Below, piece after piece: positions 10,548 through 23,203 of a DNA stretch of 64,000 nucleotides (within the stretch, counting starts at the first letter, position 1; each line of letters begins with the position of its first letter). Both the position numbers and the translations under genes were made by a program. The notes beneath the pieces were generated by a model. The model saw only the letters and a program-made list of their open reading frames with translations. It made no database searches and had not been told where the DNA came from. The stretch is from Annona cherimola. Its lineage: Eukaryota; Streptophyta; Magnoliopsida; Magnoliales; Annonaceae. The stretch is from positions 9,514,765-9,578,764 of the forward strand of contig CM059977.1 in NCBI GenBank assembly GCA_030490835.1. The letters run 5' to 3'.

Positions 10548-13476
10548 ATGGTTGCTCCATCTTGCTTCCGATATGATGCTCAGCTTCTTCGTTGGAGACA
10601 ACGGAAGCATTCCCTGACCTCGCTCTTCATCTCAGAGATGAGAGGGTAAATTTGGACCTATGTCGAATGTTCGCCCTATTAGAGATTAGGAAGGCCACTA
10701 AAGACTTCAATATGCGCCTCCGGATTGGCTTTGGAGCGTTTGGTGAGGTTTATAGGGGAGTCATTTACAGGGAAGGAGGAGCCACGCAAGAAGTTGCCAT
10801 CAAGCGTTTTAACTGTGAAATTTGGCACGAAGGGTTGCTTGAGTTACAAACCGAGATTGAGATGCTCTTAAAGCTTACACCATTTCTACCTCGTCTCCCT
10901 CGTTGGTCTATGTTCAGAAGACCCAAAGAGGCTGATCATTGTCTATGAATATATGGCACATGGGAACCTCCACCAACATCTCCATAAGTAACAAAATCCT
11001 CCTCTACTCTGGAAGCATAGACTCCAGATTTGCATTGGGGCTGCTCATAGCTTGTATTACCTCCACTCTGAGGCATCTAGAAATCATGTTGTCATCGACG
11101 GAGATGTGAAGACGAGCAATATCCTCCTTAATTCAAACTGGGATGCAAAGATGTCAAATTTCATAATATCTATCGCAAGTTCAGTGGAGGAAAGTAGCCC
11201 TGTAAGCACCAAGTTGGTGAGCACCCACGGATACTTGGATCCTGAATACATTAGTCGCTTGCGGATGTCAACCGAGTCAGACGTGTACGGTTTCGGGGTG
11301 GTGCTATTTGAAGTTCTCTTTGCACGACAACCAATAGACACGTCATTGCCTAAGAATCAGGTTAACCTGGTAGAGTGGGGCTTATATTGTCAAACAAACG
11401 ACATGCTGGAAGAGGCGATCGATCCCAATCTAAAAGGGCTGATCACACCAGAGTGCTTAAAGATGTTCGTAGATACATCTGCCATGTGCTTGGCTAATAG
11501 TGGGACGGATCTACTAACAATGGGAGATATCTTACGAAATTTGGAAATTACATTGCATTTGCAAGAAAGTAATATGGTAAATTTACAACCATCAATTCTG
11601 GCATAGAGAAAGCATACAATTGTAGCCTTAAGCGGAAGTAACATGAGTAGAGGCCTTGCATCGTTCATGCCCCCCTGCCAGTACATCTCCTTGGAAAGTA
11701 TCAAACTTTCCACTAATAACTTCAGTGAGAGCCAGTGCATTGGAGACCAGATCTACACGGGACACATCACAGGTGTGGACACTCAGGTAGCAATCAAGCT
11801 TATTACTATTCAACCACAGTTCAAATAGAGATTATGATTCTCTCAAGGCTACGCCACCGAAACCTTGTTTTCTTGATTGGTTACTACCATGAGGACTCAA
11901 AAATGATCTTCATCTATGATTACGCGGTTCTTGGGAATCTAAAATAACATCTCTTCAAGTCTAGAAACCCTCTTCTCACTTGGAAGCAAAGGTTATAGAT
12001 ATGTATTGGAGTTATCTCCTCTAAAAAGAGATATCTTGCCAGATTGCTTCAAGGTTGTAATGCCCCAGCCCAACTGTCGCAGGTATTGTCCACTTTGGGC
12101 CTTAGCCCCGCAAGGTTTTGTCCTTCTGAGTACCCTGAATGTACCTCAAAAGACGTCTCGACAGAGTTACCAGCGGCCTCTACTTATAGCCCAGGCTCTC
12201 TCCTTCATCCTAACCGATGTGAGATGTTACATCTACCCCCCTTGGGGCTCCAGTGTCCTCGCTGAATGAGTTCCCGCTGGACACACCAGCAGGATATCGG
12301 GAGTCAGCTCTGATACCATTTGTAACGCCTCGGCCCAACTGTCGCAAGTATTGTCCGCTTTGGGCCTTAGCCCACACGGTTTTGTCCTTCTGGGTACCCT
12401 GAATGTACTCCAAAAGCCGCCTCGACAGAGTTACTAGCAGCCTCTACTTATAGCTCAGACTCCCTTCTTCATTCTAACCGATGTGAGATGTTACAAAGGT
12501 TTTTGTGGAGAATGCTAAGTAGTGTTTGGCCAAAAGTGGTGTTAATGGACCGACAATGAGAGATGTGTTGTGCAGCTTGGAACTTGCATCTTGCATTACA
12601 ACTTAGAGGATTTTGACTTTAGGTTCTTTACCTTTGCTGAGATTAGGAAGGCTACTAATGATTTTGACAAGGCCCTCCTCATTAAAGAAGACAGATTTGG
12701 TAAGATCTATAGGGGGGCCATTGATGGTGGAGCCCACGTTGCAATCAACCATGCAAATCCAAAGATCGAATTCCGATTTACTGAGCACAAAGATGAGATT
12801 CAGATGATCTTCAAGATATGCCACCATCACCTTGTCTCCCTTCTCGGTTGTTGCATGGAGAAGTCTGAGATGATCCTCTGTTACGAATATATGGCCCATG
12901 GAAGCCTCTGCGACCATTTATACAATTCATAAAAGCGTCCTCTTCTTTAGAAGGAGAGGCTTGAGATCTTTATTGGGGGCTGCCTATGGCCTACACTACC
13001 TCCATGTTAGGGCTACTGGTGAAGCTATTATTCACGGAGGTGTTCAAACAAGTAATATCCTATTATATTAGGAGTGGGTTTCCAAGCTAGCTGATTTTGG
13101 ATTGTTTCAAGGATCTCCACTCGAGATTTGGAGGACCTTACTTTGTATATAGAGTCGGAGAAGTCAGATGTGTACTCATTTGGGTATTGCTATTGGAGGT
13201 TCCCTGTGCACGTCGGGCACTGTACTGTTCATTGCCAGAGAATCAGGCCAAGTTGGCAGACTAGGCTTTGCAGCGCCACAAGAATGGCACACCGGTACAG
13301 ATCATCGATCCTCATCTTAAAGGGAAGATCAAGCAAGAGTGCTTTAGAAAGTTTGTTGAAACTACTGTGAAGTGCTTGGCTGATCGCGAAGTTGATCGGC
13401 CAGCAATAGGGAAGTGGCATCTAACCTTGAATTGGCACTCCATATGCAGGAATTCTCGGACACTGAGGATAATTAG
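10548..13476 (+). pseudogene. TK2: decayed triple CrRLK1L-type kinase gene
   Basis: The ancestral start is the ATG at 10548, encoding a basic leader with RWRQRK as in TK3; a deletion after about 10643 shifts the frame. Domain A resumes at about 10645-10890 (GFGAFGEVY, VAIK), shifts again, and continues at 11052-11600 with DGD for HRD, NFI for DFG and an intact GYLDPEY. Domain B (about 11643-12055) has frameshifts and stops and has lost most of its C-lobe by deletion; its last helices resume after a TRIM insertion (12056-12495). Domain C (about 12600-13470) has VAIN in place of VAIK, HGG, DFG, several stops and frame changes. The tail matches the LELALHxQE end of the other copies. No full-length product is possible. 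Confidence 0.85.
12056..12495 (-). mobile_element. TRIM retrotransposon inserted in TK2 domain B
   Basis: Direct repeats 12056-12231 and 12321-12495 (176 and 175 bp) both start TGTAA and end TTACA. Between them lie 89 bp. On the minus strand a primer binding site complementary to initiator tRNA-Met (gctctgatacca on the plus strand, 12307-12318) abuts one repeat, and a purine tract (plus strand 12232-12243) abuts the other. The target duplication aaggt is at 12051-12055 and 12496-12500. The size and lack of coding sequence define a terminal-repeat retrotransposon in miniature. The repeats differ at many sites, so the insertion is old. Confidence 0.88.
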
Positions 13477-14476
13477 TGATTCATGTTTATTTCACCAAGA
13501 CTACGTCTCTTTGAGCTATTGTAATTCTTAGGTGAGAGAATTTCACTAATTTTCCTGTACTTCGGTTTTGTTCACACATATATACAAATGTGTTTTAATG
13601 GAATCTAATCACTTTACCTTCTTCAAGTCTGAAAATCGTGCAAAGACAAAGCGAAAACTACATTCAGATGGGAAACTCGAGCAGGGAACCCTGCAATTCA
13701 GAACAGCATTTTAGCCCATTTAAGCCACACCTAAAATCCATACAATATGATTTTATAGGCTGTGTTTATGATGATCCTACAATGATTTATGCTGGATGTG
13801 AAGTTTAACACATGGAAATCCCACTTGGGAAGTGGTTCACGACCATCTTTTCTTCAAGAAGTGCAGCCTAGAGAAGTTACATATCATCCTTGGACATTGA
13901 CAGCAACATAATTGCGATTTCAAGTTCCAACAATCAGGAAGATGGGGGGCTATTGTGGCGGATTTTAAAATTTCACAATTCAAGGTGCTGTATGTATTTG
14001 GTCTTTCCCCTTGTGACTGGACTCTTAGAGAGGGGGAAGAAGAAAAGGAGACGAGGATAGTGAGGCTAACGTGGCTAGCGTGGATACGATATGTTGACCC
14101 TGTTGTTATTGCATTGGGATGTTTTGGTGCTGCAATCTCTTTGCCGTGCCTTGCACAGCACAGCTGCAGTAGCGATGGCAGAGCCTCTTCTCAATCATTC
14201 ATGCATTGGAGTAATCCCTCAGCGGCAATCTCCGAGCTTTTGTTCCTACTTCGTGGGCCACTGATGAAATTACCTGTAACAACGCTTGTTAAAGATGAGT
14301 TGAGGAGCATATATGTATGACAAATTCTTTATAAGGTTTCACCGATAATCTAAATTGTACATTTGTAGTAGTGTGATGTTGACAATTGAAAAAGAAAGAA
14401 AGTTAGCAAAATTGCAGACAATAGCGGATAGCGTGGTAAAGTTGGAAGACGATCTTATGCACCCTTGTGCACTTAG

Positions 14477-14690
14477 GCTCTGTCACTTGGGTAGATTTTT
14501 TAAAATTAGTAGTATTTTCATAATTTAAAATTACTAAAAATGCCATTTATTTTTAAAAATTCAAAAAATCTAAAAATTTTCAAAAATAATAAAAAATGAT
14601 ACACATGTTAAATTCGTTTAAATTAACAGCTGTATAAAAAATTTTGAAAAAATAAAAAATAAGTTAAATGCACCCAAGTATAGAATCGGA
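14477..14690. repeat. AT-rich fold-back repeat
   Basis: Inverted halves around a short GCCATTT core, with end motifs resembling cacttgggt and acccaagt. Same loose family as the 410-bp elements but much eroded. Confidence 0.45.
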
Positions 14691-16025
14691 TTCCAGGAAA
14701 GTTTTAGCGATAGACTATGGAAGTTAGTGCGTGTTCTAAATCATACAAAATTTTTAGATCGAATCTGTATCTAGAATGAGAATGTAATAATGTGCATTGA
14801 GAATGAGTAAAGTTGTATTGAAAATTGAAAAAACTGTCTTGAAAATTAAAAAAGTTGTACGAAGAATGATGATGAAGATTCAACTCAAGAATGTTATATG
14901 GCTTAAAATGCACTGTTTGGCATTTGGCGACCTACACCACGTGGTGGCTAATGCATGCAATGCGCCCCTAATTGTACTTTTAAACTGTGAATTTCAATAC
15001 TCAAGTTAGCAGCTTACTTATTTTTTAACTGCTATTGAAATGAGGATGTCTTTTCTATTGTTCTTGATCAAAGAAACTGTCCAAACAACTTCTCCCAACA
15101 TATTGTCGTTTTGGAATAGGTACAACCTACATTTACATCCATCGGAACCCAGTCACCTAGTGATAGGAGATGCTGCTGCTGGTGCATATTATTTGACAGG
15201 AGTCTCTGTAGTCTTACCGCATGACCTGGAGATTTGATAAGGATTCTTGTAAATACGTTAATAAAGTTTGCCTAATATTGCATTATGTATATTTAAATTT
15301 GCCAAAATTGTAAATACGTTCATAAGATTTATCTAAAATTGCAAGCATGTTCCTTTCATTAGAAGGCTGTTAGATTTTTTTATAAAATAACAATAATATC
15401 TTTTAACCCAAGTGATAAACTTACAATTGTTTCAAATATTGTAGACATATTTACTATTTTATTATTTTATGTATTTTTACATATATTATTAATTTAGATT
15501 TTTTGTAGATATGCTTAAAACATTTTCAAAAATTAAAATTGTATTATTTGGCTTAAAGGATATTATTGTCATTTTATAGAAAAGTCTAATGGTCTTTTAA
15601 CGGCAGGAACACGCTTGCAATTTTATACAAACTTTATACACATAATTACAATTTCGAGAAATATAAAAATAGGGATGCAATATTGGTCAAACTTTATAGA
15701 TATATTTGCGAAAATCCCAATTAGAAATTTGTTTTTGAACTTTTAAATAGGGGTAAATTACACATATACCTCATGAATTTTATTCTTAATTCTACCTATA
15801 TTTATGAACTTTTAAAATTTTCAAATATATACTTAATCTAACAAAGGAAGAAATTTTTTTCAAATATACCCACTTAATCAAAACTAACAAAGGAAGAAAA
15901 ATCTCATTTTAAATATTTTCATGAATACTTGACTTTTTTGATTTGTCATAGAGTTTATTCAACTTGGTTGAGTTGCCACAGGGTTCGAACCTTGGAACAT
16001 GGATGTGAGCTAAAGTTGGTCACCG

Positions 16026-16850
16026 AATATTTAATTTTGGATGTGTTTGGAAAATAATAAAACTTTTGGAGAAAAATTTCTTGATGTAAAAGTCTTTAAA
16101 ATAAGAGAAAATTATGTGATATAATAATAACAATGATGAAAAATAAAAAGAATAAAGTTAAAACAGATATGTTAGTTTAGGTAGTTACGTAGAAATGATT
16201 GACGAATAAGATAGTTGTATAAAAAAGTGAAAAAAATAGGATAATTGTAAAGAGTTAAAGTTTTAAATTAGGGTGTGTTTGTTTTTAAATAAAACTTTTT
16301 ATTTTTCATAACTATTCAATTTTTTAATTATCTCTTCACATTTTTTTTTATATAAACTACTCTACTTTTTAATTATTACTACACGACTATCCATATAACG
16401 ACTTATCTATTTTAACTTTATTCTTTTTATTTTTTTTTTATTACTCCTATCATATCTCATCACTTCTCTCACTTCAACAACTTTTATATTAACTGTGTTT
16501 GGAAAGTGATAAAACTTTTAAATAAAAAGATTTTAAATTTAAAGAGAATAATGTAATATGATAAGGGTAGTGATTGGGAGTAAAGAAAAAAGTTAAAATA
16601 GATAAATTAGTTATATGGATAATTGTACAGAAATGATTAGAAAGTAAAGTAGTTAAATAGAAAGATATGAAAAATAATTAAAAAATAGAATAGTTGGATA
16701 GAATGAAAAGTTCTAGTTTGATATTTTTTCTTATTATGAAATACACCATAAAAAATTTTCTTTTAAAATTTTTATCACTTCCCCGGAAAAACTCTAAAAA
16801 ATTTTAGTTTAAAAAAGTTTTTGTTAGAAACAAGTACACTCTTTGATTTA
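16026..16850. repeat. Cluster of dispersed gtgtttggaaagtgataaaac repeats
   Basis: Three consecutive segments (about 16026-16265, 16268-16495 in inverse orientation, and 16490-16840) share the same AT-rich sequence. Probable nested MITEs; no target duplications identified. Confidence 0.45.
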
Positions 16851-17000
16851 AAACAAAAAAATGAACTGGTTAACTAGGGGGAAACTACGCTGCCTACACG
16901 GATTTATTTTCATCGCTGGGCGGATATTCTGGAGAAAGCAAAGCCTGGCCGAACAAGGAAACCATGCAGCTGATATCAGACTGAGCCATGTTCGTCTGTT

Positions 17001-19354
17001 CAAAAACATATTTTTAATTTTTTTTTAAAACATTTTTAATTTAGATATATTTTATAAACATGTACACAGGTAAATTTTTTTACTATTATATTTATAACTC
17101 ATCTAAAAGTACTACATTTATTTTGCTCGATGAATTTTTATCTCAAAGTAAGAGACTATGCTCTTAATACAAATAGAAGACACAAGCTATCTTAATAAAT
17201 AGAAGACACAAAGGCTAAGTTGCCATTTGGCCATCAGCTTTTGAAAATGGTCCCTCTTCACTTCCCAGAGGGGAGTCACCGTACATATGTAAATCAAAGG
17301 ATTGATTGATTAAATGCGCCCGGCTGAAGGTTGGCTCGACCGCAGATGGAGTAGTTAACTGGTCCACTTCAAAGGAGAACGACTTTGGCGGAACCGAGTT
17401 CCCACCGTTTCAATGAGAACTACTTCAAACAAATTAATTTTTTTTGTTTTCTATTTTAAAAACTAACCACATGTATTATTTAAAATATAATTTTGATCTT
17501 TCATAACAAAAATAAAAAAATCAGACGTTAGTGTGACCTTAAATAAGTAAAAATTGTAAATTTTATATATTTAGAAAATAAAAATTAGTATATAATACTT
17601 TACCAAAATAAGAAAGGCTTTTTTAGACTCATCTAAACGAAATACATGTATATACCTTTTCGAATCATACAAATCTTATTTTTATATTAATTATAATTTC
17701 AAAAATATGCACTATTAATATCCTTATATCATAAAATTTTAATTATTATCATTATATTTTTATTATTTTCGTTATAAACGGTCACGGTTAGATTTTAAGA
17801 TAAAATCAAAAAAATTAAAATTTTGAAAGTGTTCACATTGAGACAATCCGTTCTGATTTCAAAGAGAGTCAGATTGAAAATAGGCAGATCCGAAGGATCA
17901 GGTACAATCAGACGAACGGTCTTTATTAATTGATGGATGGGGGATCGTTTATCCTTCACCAAACTATGCCTACAAGACCAACCAAAATATACAGGTGTTC
18001 CTTTTTTTGCAAGTTAAAGCACCGATTCCAATTGAGATAATTAGCATTAATAGCTAGGAATGAGTAAATCTGTTACCTCAGTTAACCGTAATGGATGCAT
18101 TTATAGAAGTTTTAAGTAAATTTATACCGAAAAAATTGGATGTATTTATGAACATCTGTTGTCATAAACCCAGCCAATACGATACGAATTGCACGGCCGA
18201 CAAGAAATTTGAAATTTTGGTTTTCTGGGTGAAAACTTGCAGAAACGCAAGGAAATTTTATGTGGTGCCTGAACATGGTTTTTGAGTGAAAATTTGCAGA
18301 AACAGAAGGAAACCAAACCATTCCGCTCCCAGAATCCGATGCTGATAGTGACTATCTCCTCCAATTTCCAGAAGGAAAGGATTAAATCCATTCACCATCA
18401 GCAAACCTCGAACCCAACGAAATTTGGAAGAAATTTGCGTCATACATCCTCTAACTCTACATACTAATATTTTAGACTACCAAGTTTACATATTATCATA
18501 TTAAACCCTGGTAAGTTTTAGATTTTACATTACAAATCCTCCCCCTTTACGGCAGCAAAAAAACACTATTAATTCATATAAAATGTCAAAAATACCCATC
18601 TTATTCTCAGATGCGCAAACTCATCTCACCCATGTCTTCCTGCTTTTGCCACCATTCATCACCGCCTCAATGGCAACTACTGCCACGACTGGCTTTATCC
18701 TCCTACGGCAACTAGCCAGTTATATCGCCTCGCCGTCTCTTTCATCTTTAATCCAAGCGTCGCCGCCGTAAGTGGAAGAAAGAAGGAAGTTTCTGCAGGA
18801 GCGTCGGCGAGCCAACCTTTGTTACAGGAGAGATATTGACTAATTAAAACATCTCAGCGGAATTACTGCAATCTACAAGGCAAAAAGCAATCACCACCTT
18901 CCCCTCCTTTTCTGGCAAAGGATGCAGTAATTCAGCAATTAACCTCAACACTTCGTGTCAGATCTTTGCTACTAATTTCACAAGGAGACCTGGCAGAATA
19001 CGATTTGACAATTGGAAGAACGTAGAGGTGGGTCCCAAAAAATAAGAGATAAGCATTTCATCAGAAAGAACAACAATTTTTCTAGAAATACGCGAGGGAC
19101 CATCTCCGTCTCTACCAGAATTTTACCAGCACTGAGTAACGGGAAAGCAAATCATCATAGAACCTACCAGACTACAACACGCCCAAAGTTTTCTATAAGT
19201 CATTAGGAATTTAAGGACCATTCACCGCAAAAAACCAAGAATTTTCCAGGAAACTACCAGATATTACTATTGAAGCAAAGAACATGTTCAGGCCATCTAT
19301 TCAGAACAAATAGATTTAGATAACGAGCCCTGATCTTTTCGTCCGGCCTAAAAA
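17001..19354. other. Intergenic DNA, no gene recognised
   Basis: AT-rich to about 18470, then more balanced composition at 18540-19330 with short unsupported ORFs (for example 18583-18771). No family, splice pattern or RNA gene was recognised. Confidence 0.4.
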
Positions 19355-19660
19355 TCCATTTTTTTAATTTTTTTTTATGAACAAGTAAATCTAGGTGTAT
19401 TAAATCTATAAAACAAGTTTTACCATTTTTGGATATTTTTAAATATATGTTTTGGATTTTAAAACAGTGGCATTTTTTTAATTTTTGAATCTCAAAAAAT
19501 TACATAAATGCCACAAAGAATCAAAAATTAAGAAAATACCACTGTATTTAAAAATTCAAAATAAATACTTAAAAACATCCAAAAATGATAAATTTTAGTT
19601 TATAGATTTAATATACCTAGATTTACTTGCCCATGAAAAAATAAAAATAAATTTTTTGGC
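19355..19660. repeat. AT-rich fold-back repeat
   Basis: Arms around 19370-19470 and 19550-19640 are inverted copies, with a central GTGGCATTTTT and its complement. Same family as 4048-4330. Confidence 0.5.
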
Positions 19661-20474
19661 GAAACCCACTACCGAAAAGATGAAGCGCCTTAGATAACAA
19701 TTAACGGTGGAGATTCTATTCAAATGAATTCGCAATTGGCAATTGAATAAAACAAAACAAATAAAATATATATATAGAGAGAGAGAGAATACTTGTAATT
19801 TTTTAGTAAAATACAGAGAGAGGGAGAGGATACTTGTAATCTTTGGTACCCATTCTGAAGGATGCAGCATCAACCCAGCAACAGTCCCATCTTCGGGTGG
19901 TTTGGGGAAAAGGACGATCGGAGCGAGCGGCGGCAGGGGTGGGATGGCAACAGAGTTCGAAGCGAGCGCGGGTGATGGGGGATTTGGACTCGTTGATTTG
20001 GGATTTCCATTGAGAGCTAGGATTCCAGCATCGATGCCAATGCCATCAAACCTTTTGGAATTGCAGCTATTCATCGTGATTTCAGTAGTGGCGGCAGCAG
20101 TACATTCTTCCTTTGCAGTCCAAACGCCACCAACCCCTCAATCTTAGCATTCCTAAGATGAAATTTCTTGCTTCAGGCCCAGAGCTATTCCTCCACTGAC
20201 TACAACAGCCAATGCCCATGCAGCAGCAGCAAGGGTATCCATGTCATTATATACAATTTAATAGTGCTTTTGTAACAGCGTCAAGGGATAAGGTCTAAAA
20301 TGCAAAGACTTAACTTTTCAAAGTTTAATATACTAATGCTCAAATTTCGAAGTTTAAAATGCTAATACATAAATTTAAAGGGTTTATGGTATAAATTTTC
20401 CGAAATTCGGGGGTGCTTTCCGCTTTTGCCTACATACTTCAATTGAAAATTGAAGGGCGACCTATGATTAATGA
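19661..20474. other. Mixed-composition intergenic DNA, possible unrecognised minus-strand exon
   Basis: The interval 19840-20240 is less AT-rich than its surroundings. On the minus strand it has an ORF of 159 codons ending at 19595, and a separate short open stretch near 20240 starting MDTLAAAAWALAV. I do not recognise a family and cannot join them with confidence. A (GA)n tract lies at 19776-19790. Confidence 0.25.
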
Positions 20475-20785
20475 GGCTCGATTATTTTAGATAGAAATGT
20501 CCAAAAAATATATTTTTATTTTTTTCAAAATTTTTTAATAAAATTATTAATCTATAAACTAAATTTTTATCATTTTTGGAGATGCGTATATATTTAACTT
20601 TTTGTTTTAAATACAGATGTATTTTATTCCCTTTAAATTGTTAAAACATGATTAAAATACTCTTATAGTTAAAAATTCAAAATAAATATATACACGTATT
20701 AAAAAAAATAAAACATAATTTATAAATTAAATATATCTAAATTGACAATTTTAAATAAGTTTTAAAAAATATGTTTTCCGGATCG
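20475..20785. repeat. AT-rich fold-back repeat
   Basis: Inverted halves with the shared ATTTTTGGAGAT core; eroded member of the fold-back family. Confidence 0.4.
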
Positions 20786-20859
20786 GTGACTGCACTGGTC
20801 ATTTGCCATGATGGATTTATAGCGGCAAGGAATTTGATTGGTTTACGTCTCTTTTAGAC

Positions 20860-21269
20860 GGAGCCCAATCCAGTGCACCCGGGTGCATTCAGCCTCAATG
20901 CACCCGGGTGCACTGCACCTATTTTTTTTTATTTTTTTTTTAAATTTTTTTCATGAAGCTGTTAATATGGGTTTATTTAACATATGTATCAATTTTTACT
21001 ATTTTTGGAGATTTTTAGATATTTTTTTAAGATTTTTTAAAATCAGTGGCATTTTTCGTAATTTTAAATTACCGAAAATGCCACTGATTTTAAAAAATCT
21101 AAAAAAAATATCTAAAAGTCTCCAAAAATAGTAAAAATTGATACATATGTTAAATAAACCTAGATTAACCATTGTATAAAAAAAATTTAAAAAAAAAATT
21201 AAAAAAATAGGTGCAGTGCACCCGGGTGCATTGAGGCTGAATGCACCCGGGTGCACTGGATTGGGCTCC
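20860..21269. mobile_element. 410-bp fold-back Mutator-type MITE, copy 2
   Basis: Same structure and length as the element at 8478-8887, here with termini GGAGCCCAATCCAGTGCACC and the inverse complement. A perfect 9-bp target duplication, cttttagac, lies at 20851-20859 and 21270-21278. CACCCGGGTG palindromes sit near both ends. No coding sequence. Confidence 0.87.
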
Positions 21270-21344
21270 CTTTTAGACAGCCAATTGGTGCAGCATTGTG
21301 TATTATTTGCGTTGTTCATTTTCGCAGCCATAATTAATTAATAT

Positions 21345-21960
21345 TGGGTTACAGCTCATTAATGCATTAGACAACGCCTTGAAGAAAAGATAATTCCTGC
21401 CAAGCCAAGCAGCTCATTAATCCATTAAACAAAGGCTTGAAGAAAAGATACTTCCTGCCAAGCGAAGCTGGGGGAGTGGGGTCAACTTCAAATTTCTACC
21501 ATTGTCAGGATTCTGTTCCCCGGAGCTAGCCAAACCCAAAGCCAAGATGGCAACACGAATAGCGCTGCTCCAACTGATCGATCATGGCGACTGATCGAGG
21601 CGGGAGTATTTCCAAAAGGAAAATTCATTTTCTCAAACGGCATGGCATTAAAAATGGCCAAAATTTTTCATCAAAAAATAAAAAAGGCCAAAATTGTCAA
21701 CACCTCAGTGGTCAGGGACTGGCTCCAGTATATATATAATAAAATTAAAAAAAAAATTAAAAAAAAAAGCCAAAATCATGACCCCACGTTGCCTTAGCGT
21801 TCCCAAAGCCTAATTCATACCATCCTAGATAGATGAGGAACAGATGGACGAGAGAAGGAGCACGCAAGTGGGAGCGGGTGGCGTTGGGATGGTTACGCCT
21901 TGATCTGCTCTTTTGTTTATGCTTCTCGCTTTCCGCATCGTCAGACGGATGACTTTCTTT
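21345..21960 (+). other. Orphan copy of a TK upstream region without a kinase
   Basis: Matches the DNA upstream of and into the start of TK4 (28920-29340) over several hundred bases, including GAGGAGCACGCA and the stretch corresponding to the TK4 hydrophobic segment. The kinase is not present downstream. It contains a 58-bp tandem duplication (21353-21410 and 21411-21468). It may be the left-over 5' part of a lost array member. Confidence 0.55.
21353..21468 (+). repeat. 58-bp tandem duplication
   Basis: Two adjacent units, 21353-21410 and 21411-21468, start AGCTCATTAAT and end CCAAGC or CGAAGC, with a few mismatches. They match one copy upstream of TK4 and TK5. Confidence 0.85.
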
Positions 21961-22894
21961 CTGCCTTTCCTTTCTTCAAGCCATTCCTCAGCCTCACCAC
22001 CAAAACCTGCTATTCTTTCTCCCCTGCAGCAGCCAATCTTCTGTTTTCAATGTTTTCAGGTATTTCTCACCCCTCCCCCTGCATCCTCTCACCTCCCCTG
22101 TCTATATGCATTTCTAATAGATGACTTTTCCTGCTTTCTTCCGAATTCCCCCCTTGTATCTTCCAATTTCTTCCAATTCCCAGTTTAAACCTTTTTAGGA
22201 ATATTTTATCTCAACGGAAAAGAAATTAAGGCTATTAGTTAGGAAAACATGTATAGTATCTTACCATGAGAGCGTAAATTGCGCACTTAATTACCTAGCT
22301 GGGACACAACGTAACAATGCCCAATCGATCAACTCGCGACCATATAAATGTTGTTCTGAGGCTGATCCCAATTAATAAAAACTTGAATAGGGGATTACAA
22401 CTGCAACACCCAAACTTTGGGATGGGATGATCCTGAAATTTAATTTTTCATTTCTCAAAAACACTTTTACTATTCTAAAAAAAAATCTACTTTTTTATTT
22501 TCAATATAATTTTTCTCAATACCAACCAATACACATTTTCTCATTCATTTTTATCCTAAGTTCTTATCTCATCTCCATCTCATTCTAATTCCATCCAAGC
22601 TTTGAACAACTATATAAATTCATTTTTCGAATTTTATAGCTGCGTTATTCTTCATGTTAACTCTCAAATGGTGAACTATGAAATCATAAATAAGAGTTTC
22701 AAATCGATATGATTTTTGGCATAGAATTGAAAAAAATTACTACTATGTTAAAAAAATAAGTGAATTGACTGTAGATTAGTGGGCTAAGGCCGCATGTTCT
22801 AATAATCAACGTTTTGTTATCGCCATAATTAGGATGGGTCGTCGGGGGAAAGAAACTTCAACATAATATTATTGGGTTGCTGCGTATTGGGTCG
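21961..22894. other. Intergenic DNA, no gene recognised
   Basis: Short C/T-rich ORFs at 21900-22190 have no recognisable product. The rest is AT-rich. Confidence 0.4.
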
Positions 22895-23203
22895 TACTGG
22901 AAGTTTGTTGCATATTGTTGGTTTTCCTTTTCTACTTAAGTTCTTCTTTGGATTTTTATTGCAGCAATAATATTATTGGGTAATGCATTAAACGAAGGGA
23001 TGTAGTCGAAAGATGTATCCAATCATAGCGACCGAGGAGACGAGTATATATTTCCAATCCACACATACGGCATGAAAATGTCTAATAAAGGAGCAGGGAC
23101 TCAATAAAAACCCTGATCAGGAAGAGGAGTGGAACACTGAGACTACTGGTCGTCGCAGCCTTGCAGACTTTCAGCGACTAGGGGTGGCGTACGATTCCCC
23201 AAC
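22895..23203 (+). promoter_or_regulatory. 5' flank of TK3
   Basis: Homologous to 10255-10547 upstream of TK2. Contains an acceptor-like tract ending ATTGCAG (about 22958-22964), so a leader intron is possible. The CCCCAACATG context fixes the start at 23204. No definite TATA box assigned. Confidence 0.4.

Larger units (their letters stand above)
13477..17000. other. 3' flank of TK2, duplicated block without a recognised gene
   Basis: Matches the flanks of TK1 and TK3 in order (anchors at 13488-13590, 13668-13745, 13920-14190, 14205-14340, 14918-14960 and 16860-16985). An ORF of 121 codons (13955-14320) is not conserved in length or frame in the other copies. A fold-back repeat lies at 14477-14690 and dispersed repeats at 16026-16850. 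Confidence 0.55.

Noticed and set aside
18091..18285. ORF of 64 codons with Cys residues
   Set aside because: No signal peptide or known cysteine pattern; overlapping ORFs on both strands indicate chance.
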